From positions 372,001 to 436,000 of the forward strand of contig NZ_SPUI01000003.1 in the NCBI RefSeq assembly GCF_004522095.1: DNA of 64,000 nucleotides. The letters are read 5' to 3'. Position 1 is the first letter of the stretch. Each line of letters opens with the position of its first letter. Source of the DNA: Nocardioides sp. 503. Lineage in GTDB: Bacteria > Actinomycetota > Actinomycetes > Propionibacteriales > Nocardioidaceae. The position numbers and the translations under genes were made by a program. Under the pieces are notes generated by a model. That model was not told the origin of the DNA and searched no databases. It saw only the letters and a list, made by a program, of their open reading frames with translations. Below, piece by piece: positions 59,733 through 64,000 of this stretch.

Positions 59733-60632
59733 TCAGGCCCTTTCGGCGTCGGAGGTCAGGTCGGGCAGGCGGGTGAGCGCCTCGTAGAGGTGGGGGCGGC
59801 GCCCGCTGAACAGCGAGATCGCGAAGTCGGCGTCGGGGACGACGATGTCCTTGTCGCGGGCGGTCAGGGGCGCGATGTCGGCGACGACCAGGCCCTCCTC
59901 GCGCTCGCTGGTCGCCAGGACCGTGCCCACCGGGTCGATCACCTGGCTGCGGCCGATGAAGGGCACGTTCCGCTCCTCGTCGCCCCGGTTGGCCGCGATC
60001 ACGAAGACGTGGTTCTCCGCGGCGCGCACCCGGGTGTACAGCTCGGCGACGCGCTGCGCCGGCTCGGGCCAGTTGGTGGGGTTGACGATGATGTCAGCAC
60101 CGCCGAGCGCCAGGCACCGCGCCCACTCGGGGAAGCGCAGGTCGTAGCAGATGCTCAGCCCGACGACGCCGTACGGCGTGGTGACCAGCACCGGCTCGTT
60201 GTCCCCCTGCGTCACGAACCGGTCGGCGCCGAGGAACGGCAGGTGCGTCTTGCGGTAGTCGGCGCGCAGCCCGCCCGGGCCCAGCAGGACGGCGGTGTTG
60301 TGCACCGTGCCGCCCACCCGCTCCAGGAAGCCGATCACGACGACCAGGCCGAGCCGCTCGGCGGCCGCGGCGACCGCGGCGACCTCCGGACCCTCGCGGT
60401 CCAGGGCGACGGGGAGCATGTCGGCGAGGCTGTCGAAGACGTAGCCCGTGAGCCCGCACTCGGGCAGCACGAGCAGCTCCACCCCGGCGGCCCGCGCCTC
60501 GGCCATCACCTCCAGCGTGCGCTCGAGGTTGGCGGGCACGTCGGCGAAGACGCTGCCGATCTGGCCGGCGGCGACCCGCACGGTGGTGCCGGGGGTGGGC
60601 CCGGTCGTGGAGAGGGAGGTGGGCATGGTCAT
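59733..60632 (-). CDS. Nitrilase-superfamily amidohydrolase
   Basis: 299 residues with the catalytic triad: Glu in LLVLPECGLTGY, Lys in DYRKTHLPFLG and Cys in GLSICYDLRFPEWARCLALGGADIIVNPTNWP. Such enzymes hydrolyse amides, N-carbamoyl groups or omega-amides; there is no sign of nitrile-specific residues. ATG at 60632 overlaps the permease stop (ATGA). By context it could be an omega-amidase acting on a product of the cyclase-family enzyme. Confidence 0.9.
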   Translation of the reverse strand: MTMPTSLSTTGPTPGTTVRVAAGQIGSVFADVPANLERTLEVMAEARAAGVELLVLPECGLTGYVFDSLADMLPVALDREGPEVAAVAAAAERLGLVVVIGFLERVGGTVHNTAVLLGPGGLRADYRKTHLPFLGADRFVTQGDNEPVLVTTPYGVVGLSICYDLRFPEWARCLALGGADIIVNPTNWPEPAQRVAELYTRVRAAENHVFVIAANRGDEERNVPFIGRSQVIDPVGTVLATSEREEGLVVADIAPLTARDKDIVVPDADFAISLFSGRRPHLYEALTRLPDLTSDAERA

Positions 60633-61603
60633 CGTGCCTTTCGCTTGCGGTCCCAGGCGCCGTTCGCCACGATCGCGACGATCAGCACGACGCCGTAGGC
60701 CATCTGCAGCTCGAAGGACGAGGCCTCGGTGAGGGTGAGGTAGTTCTGGATGAGGAAGAGCAGCACGGCGCCGACGGCGGCGCCGAAGAGCCCGCCGCGC
60801 CCGCCGGCGAGGCTGAGCCCGCCCAGGGCCACGGCGGCGATCGCCTGCAGCGTGTAGGTCGGGCCGACCGTGGCGTCGGCGCCGCCCAGCACCGCGGTCA
60901 GCACGAGCCCCGCCACCCCGGCCATGACGCCGGTGAGCAGGTAGGCGAGGAACCGCACGGCCGTGACGTTGACGCCGGCGGTGTAGGCGGCCCGGTCGTT
61001 GGAGCCGACCATCAGCAGGTTGCGCCAGTAGGCCGTGCGGGTCAGCAGCAGCCAGACGAGGCCCACACCGAGGATGACGTAGAGGACGTTCGGCAGCACG
61101 CCGTCGACGGAGGTGAACCACGACATCCACTCCGGCAGGAAGCCCGTCGGGGCGCCCAGCACCTGGGTGGCGAGCCCGGCGAAGACGAGGTAGGTCGCGA
61201 GCGTCGCGATGATGGGCGGGATCCGCACGAGGGTCACCAGCGTCGCGTTGACGGCGCCGGCGGCAGCCCCGGTGAGGAGCGCGACGACGATGACCAGCCA
61301 CGCGACCGAGAGGTCCCGCGGGATCAGCACCGCCGCGATGACCACGCTGACCAGCCCCGCGGTGGGGCCGACCGACAGGTCGAGCCCGCCCCCGCCGCTG
61401 AGCACGACGGGCGCCTGGGCCATCGCGAGCAGGACCAGCGGGGAGGCGTAGACGAGCACGAGCTTCCAGCCGCCGCTGAGGAAGGTCTCGCTCTCGGAGG
61501 CCGTGAGGAGGAGCATCACGGCGACGGCGACCAGCGCCGGGACGAAGTACGGCACCTTGCGGGCCACCGTCTGGAGCAGGGGGGTCGCGACGGTCGCGCT
61601 CAC
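60629..61603 (-). CDS. RbsC-type ABC transporter permease
   Basis: 324 residues, about ten helices. Ribose/xylose-type permease motifs: LSGGGGLDLSVGPTAGLVSVVIA, VRIPPIIATLATYLVFAGLA, GSNDRAAYTAGVNVTAVRFLAYLLTGVMAGVAGLVLTAVLGGAD and LGGLSLAGGRGGLFGAAVGAVLLFLI. It is one of two different permeases in this importer. GTG at 61603 overlaps the ATPase stop (GTGA). Confidence 0.92.
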   Translation of the reverse strand: MSATVATPLLQTVARKVPYFVPALVAVAVMLLLTASESETFLSGGWKLVLVYASPLVLLAMAQAPVVLSGGGGLDLSVGPTAGLVSVVIAAVLIPRDLSVAWLVIVVALLTGAAAGAVNATLVTLVRIPPIIATLATYLVFAGLATQVLGAPTGFLPEWMSWFTSVDGVLPNVLYVILGVGLVWLLLTRTAYWRNLLMVGSNDRAAYTAGVNVTAVRFLAYLLTGVMAGVAGLVLTAVLGGADATVGPTYTLQAIAAVALGGLSLAGGRGGLFGAAVGAVLLFLIQNYLTLTEASSFELQMAYGVVLIVAIVANGAWDRKRKAR

Positions 61604-63189
61604 AGCGTCACCTTCCGGTGGGTGTCGTGGTCCGAGGACTGCTCGTCCGAGGACTGCTCGTCCGAGACATGGCGCCCGAACATCGCGGCCAGCACCGCGT
61701 CGTAGGTCAGGTCCTCGCCCTCCAGCACGTCGAAGACGCGCTCGGCCTGGCAGACCGCCACGCGGTCGCAGCAGGTGAGCAGCTCCTCGATCTCGGTGGA
61801 GAGCATGACCACCGTCGTGCCGGCCTCGGTCAGCTCGCGCAGCAGCGCGTAGAAGTCCCGCTTGGTGCCCAGGTCGACGCCGCGCAGCGGGTCGTTGAGG
61901 ATCAGCACGTCCGGCTCGGCCGCCAGCCACCGGCCGACCAGGACCTTCTGGGCGTTGCCGCCGCTGAGGCCGGTGATCGGGTACGACGGGTCGTGCGGCA
62001 CCACGCCGAGGCGCGTCATCTCCTCGCGCACCCGGGTGAGCACCGACGAGGACCGGAACAGTCCAGCGCGCGCGTGCCGCGGCAGCGTGGCCATCGACAG
62101 GTTGTCGCCCACCGTCATCGAGGGGAACAGCCCCTCCTCCTGGCGCTTGCCGGGCACGTAGGCGATGCCGGAGCGGAAGGCCTGCCGGTAGCCGGTGACC
62201 CGCGTCCACGAGCCGTCGCGGTCGACCTCGACCCGGCCGGAGGCGGTGGGCCGGACGCCGGCCAGGACCTCGACCAGGTGGGAGCCGCCCTGCCCGTCCA
62301 GGCCGCCGATGCCGAGGATCTCCCCACGGCGTACGTCGAGGTCGAACGCCGGCGCCTGCGCGACCAGGCTCAGGTCGACGCCGCGCAGCACGACGTCGGC
62401 GGCCTGCCTCGAGCGGGCCCCGGCCCGCACGTGGTGCTCGCCGGCGTCGCTGCGCCCGCTCATCATGGAGAGCAGGCGGGCGGGGGTCGCCTCGTCCTTG
62501 CCCACGGTGCCGACGGTCCGACCCGAGCGCTGCACCGTGGCGCGGTCGATGAGGATCTCGAGCTCGTCCATCCGGTGGGAGACGAAGAGGACGCTGCGCC
62601 CCTCGCGCCGGTGGTCGGCGAGCACGGCGAAGAGCCGGTCGCGGGTGGACAGGTCCAGCGCGGAGGTCGCCTCGTCGAGGATCAGCAGCTTCCACGGGCG
62701 CACCAACGCACGGGTGAGGGTCAGCACCTGGCGCTCGGCGAGCGAGAGGTGGTGCGGCGAGCTCTGCAGGATCGCGGGCGAGGCACCCAGGGACGCCACG
62801 ACCCGCTCGGCGGCCTCGCGCTCGGCCCGCCCTGAGCGGGCCCTGCGGAAGATGCCGTCGGTGCCGGCGAAGACGTTGTCCAGGCCCGAGCACTCGTCGG
62901 AGACCAGCGTCTCCTGGAAGACCGTGACGATCTCGTGGCGCTGGGCGGCGGCCGGCGAGCGCAGGTCGACGGCCTTGCCACCGACGCGGACCTCGCCCTC
63001 GGTGGGGCGCATGATCCCGCTGAGCAGCTTGACGACGGTGCTCTTGCCCGAGCCGTTCTCGCCCACGAGGCCGTGCACCTCGCCGGGCGCGATGCTCAGG
63101 CGGCAGTCGCTCAGGGCGACCGTGGGGCCGTAGCGGTGGGTGATGCCGGCCAGCTCGACGACGGCCGGCTCGAGGGGAGGAGTGCTCAT
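61600..63189 (-). CDS. RbsA/XylG-type ABC ATPase with two ATP-binding domains
   Basis: 529 residues, two NBDs. Domain 1 has Walker A GENGSGKST, and DEATSALD; its signature is LSLAERQV, a weak form. Domain 2 has a degenerate Walker A region (GIGGLDGQGGSHLVEV) as in RbsA, signature LSGGNAQKVLVGRWL and Walker B LILNDPLRGVD where the usual Glu is Asp-Pro. It powers import of a sugar-like or small heterocyclic substrate. ATG at 63189 is one base past the preceding permease stop. Confidence 0.92.
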   Translation of the reverse strand: MSTPPLEPAVVELAGITHRYGPTVALSDCRLSIAPGEVHGLVGENGSGKSTVVKLLSGIMRPTEGEVRVGGKAVDLRSPAAAQRHEIVTVFQETLVSDECSGLDNVFAGTDGIFRRARSGRAEREAAERVVASLGASPAILQSSPHHLSLAERQVLTLTRALVRPWKLLILDEATSALDLSTRDRLFAVLADHRREGRSVLFVSHRMDELEILIDRATVQRSGRTVGTVGKDEATPARLLSMMSGRSDAGEHHVRAGARSRQAADVVLRGVDLSLVAQAPAFDLDVRRGEILGIGGLDGQGGSHLVEVLAGVRPTASGRVEVDRDGSWTRVTGYRQAFRSGIAYVPGKRQEEGLFPSMTVGDNLSMATLPRHARAGLFRSSSVLTRVREEMTRLGVVPHDPSYPITGLSGGNAQKVLVGRWLAAEPDVLILNDPLRGVDLGTKRDFYALLRELTEAGTTVVMLSTEIEELLTCCDRVAVCQAERVFDVLEGEDLTYDAVLAAMFGRHVSDEQSSDEQSSDHDTHRKVTL

Positions 63190-63190
63190 C

Positions 63191-64000
63191 TCACAGCCTC
63201 TGGGCGACGTGACGGTCACGGCCGTAGACCGTGATCAGGAGGAGGATGGCGACGCCGAGCATCACCTGCTGCATGTTCGGACCGATCTCGAGACCGACCA
63301 GCAGCGTGGTGAACATGGTCGTCACCAGCACCCCGGCGACCGTGCGGGCGTAGGTGCCGGCACCGCCGAGCAGGGAGGTGCCGCCCACGACCACCGCGGT
63401 GATGGTGGAGAAGAGGTAGGGGTCGCCGATGCTGACCGACGCGCCGCCGCTGAAGCCGGCGAGCAGCACGCCCGCGGCGCTGGCGCACAGCGCACCCACG
63501 GAGTAGACGACCACGCGGACCACGACCGGGCGGACCAGCGCGAGCCGGGCCGCGCGCTCGTTGCTGCCGAGGGCGTAGAGCCGGCGACCGAAGACGGTGC
63601 GCCGCTCGACGAGGAGCACCACCGCGAGGGTGGCGAGCCAGAGGATGACCGCCGCCGGGACGCCGATCCCCCACACCGACCCGACCGGTGAGACGGCGTC
63701 GGTGATGAAGCCGGGCACGTCACCGCCGGTGTTGCCGTCGGTGGCGACCAGGACCGAGCCGGTCACGAGGGAGGCCATGCCGAGCGTGACCACCAACGGG
63801 TGCAGCCCGAAGAGGCTGGACAGCAGCCCGTTGGCGGTCCCGATCGCGAGCGACACCACGACGACCAGCAGGACGATGCGGGGGAAGCCCCACCCCTCGG
63901 CGTACAGGGTGGTCACCAGGACGTTGGCCATCCCGATGGTGGCGGGGATGGAGAGGTCGATGCCACCGATCATCACGGCCCACGTCTGCCCCACGGCGGC
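63191..64000 (-). CDS. RbsC-type ABC transporter permease, 5' truncated
   Basis: At least 269 residues; the N-terminus lies beyond the window end. Permease motifs: MIGGIDLSIPATIGMANVLVTTLY, HPLVVTLGMASLVTGSVLVATDGN, GSNERAARLALVRPVVVRVVVYSVGALCASAAGVLLAGF and VVGGTSLLGGAGTYARTVAGVLV. The codon that looks like a start at 63994 is an internal Val, because the frame continues to the window edge. The two permeases differ, as in LsrCD-type heterodimers. Any substrate-binding protein gene would lie beyond the window. Confidence 0.9.
   Translation of the reverse strand, partial: AAVGQTWAVMIGGIDLSIPATIGMANVLVTTLYAEGWGFPRIVLLVVVVSLAIGTANGLLSSLFGLHPLVVTLGMASLVTGSVLVATDGNTGGDVPGFITDAVSPVGSVWGIGVPAAVILWLATLAVVLLVERRTVFGRRLYALGSNERAARLALVRPVVVRVVVYSVGALCASAAGVLLAGFSGGASVSIGDPYLFSTITAVVVGGTSLLGGAGTYARTVAGVLVTTMFTTLLVGLEIGPNMQQVMLGVAILLLITVYGRDRHVAQRL

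Noticed and set aside
63191..63994. Complete permease gene starting with GTG at 63994
   Set aside because: The frame stays open to the window edge and the start-like codon is an internal valine; the protein would lack its first membrane segments.
1..64000. tRNA, rRNA, known riboswitch, prophage or IS elements
   Set aside because: No cloverleaf-like or ribosomal segments, transposases, integrases or phage structural genes were recognised on either strand.

Overview
The window is 64 kb of very GC-rich DNA from an actinobacterial chromosome. It is densely coded, with many 4-nt ATGA/GTGA gene overlaps and frequent GTG starts. A mycothiol synthase (MshD), a GlnR-type nitrogen regulator, a DUF4395/rhodanese/DUF1416 sulfur operon with a short leader peptide, and dispersed palindromes containing a TTTCGAG...CTCAACC frame fit the Nocardioidaceae; Nocardioides or a close relative is my inference. 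No rRNA, tRNA, CRISPR array, insertion sequence or prophage was seen. No gap between genes exceeds about 300 bases.

Layout. 1-1649: end of cysD, then cysN (sulfate activation). 1719-13548: surface-polysaccharide locus. A Wzx-like flippase faces a long minus-strand operon: sugar aminotransferase, PglC-like phosphoglycosyl transferase, WbuB-like glycosyltransferase, GNAT acetyltransferase, CapE/CapF/CapG enzymes for UDP-N-acetyl-L-fucosamine, left-handed beta-helix acyltransferase and a GT4 glycosyltransferase. A DUF4012 membrane protein lies upstream. 13669-20333: a secreted Ig-like protein, a BKACE enzyme, D-aminoacyl-tRNA deacylase, the sulfur operon with a 25-residue leader peptide, VanZ, and two tandem GDP-mannose 4,6-dehydratase family genes. 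20337-22930: thioredoxin, MoaD-like protein, glnR, mshD. 22937-28257: a translationally coupled MoxR / DUF58 / vWA / vWA operon ending in a membrane protein with five EF-hand-like loops. 28396-31590: NudK-like hydrolase; nitrobindin-Fur-YgfZ-small membrane protein operon; DsrE protein. 31610-33913: a 767-residue Ala/Glu-rich coiled-coil protein with a 112-codon internal repeat.

35046-47413 is a phosphate/arsenic region: ppk1, DUF47-pit, a divergent ars cluster (arsR-acr3-arsC against an ArsO-like flavoprotein) and pstSCAB behind a PHO-box-like direct repeat. 47516-53860: MutT1-like protein, a membrane-anchored unknown, the csoR-copZ-copA copper operon, a cold-shock protein and small unknowns. 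53954-64000: a TauE exporter, then a coupled catabolic operon. It runs from RbsC/RbsA-type ABC importer subunits (cut by the window end) through a nitrilase-family amidohydrolase, a metal-dependent cyclase-family hydrolase and a D-2-hydroxyacid dehydrogenase to an L-2-hydroxyglutarate oxidase. I suggest it imports a cyclic or amide compound and degrades it to 2-hydroxyglutarate/2-oxoglutarate.

Most unusual: a four-copy, 66-68 bp palindromic element (38970, 42284, 43507, 49509) with about 25-nt arms and a spacer of exactly 17 nt, always close to stop codons. A second palindrome family (15249, 20866, 20931, 29808) has inner stems that vary but stay paired in three of four copies; one copy is read in frame inside ygfZ. 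Also notable are the probably leaderless sulfur leader peptide and the EF-hand protein of the MoxR operon.
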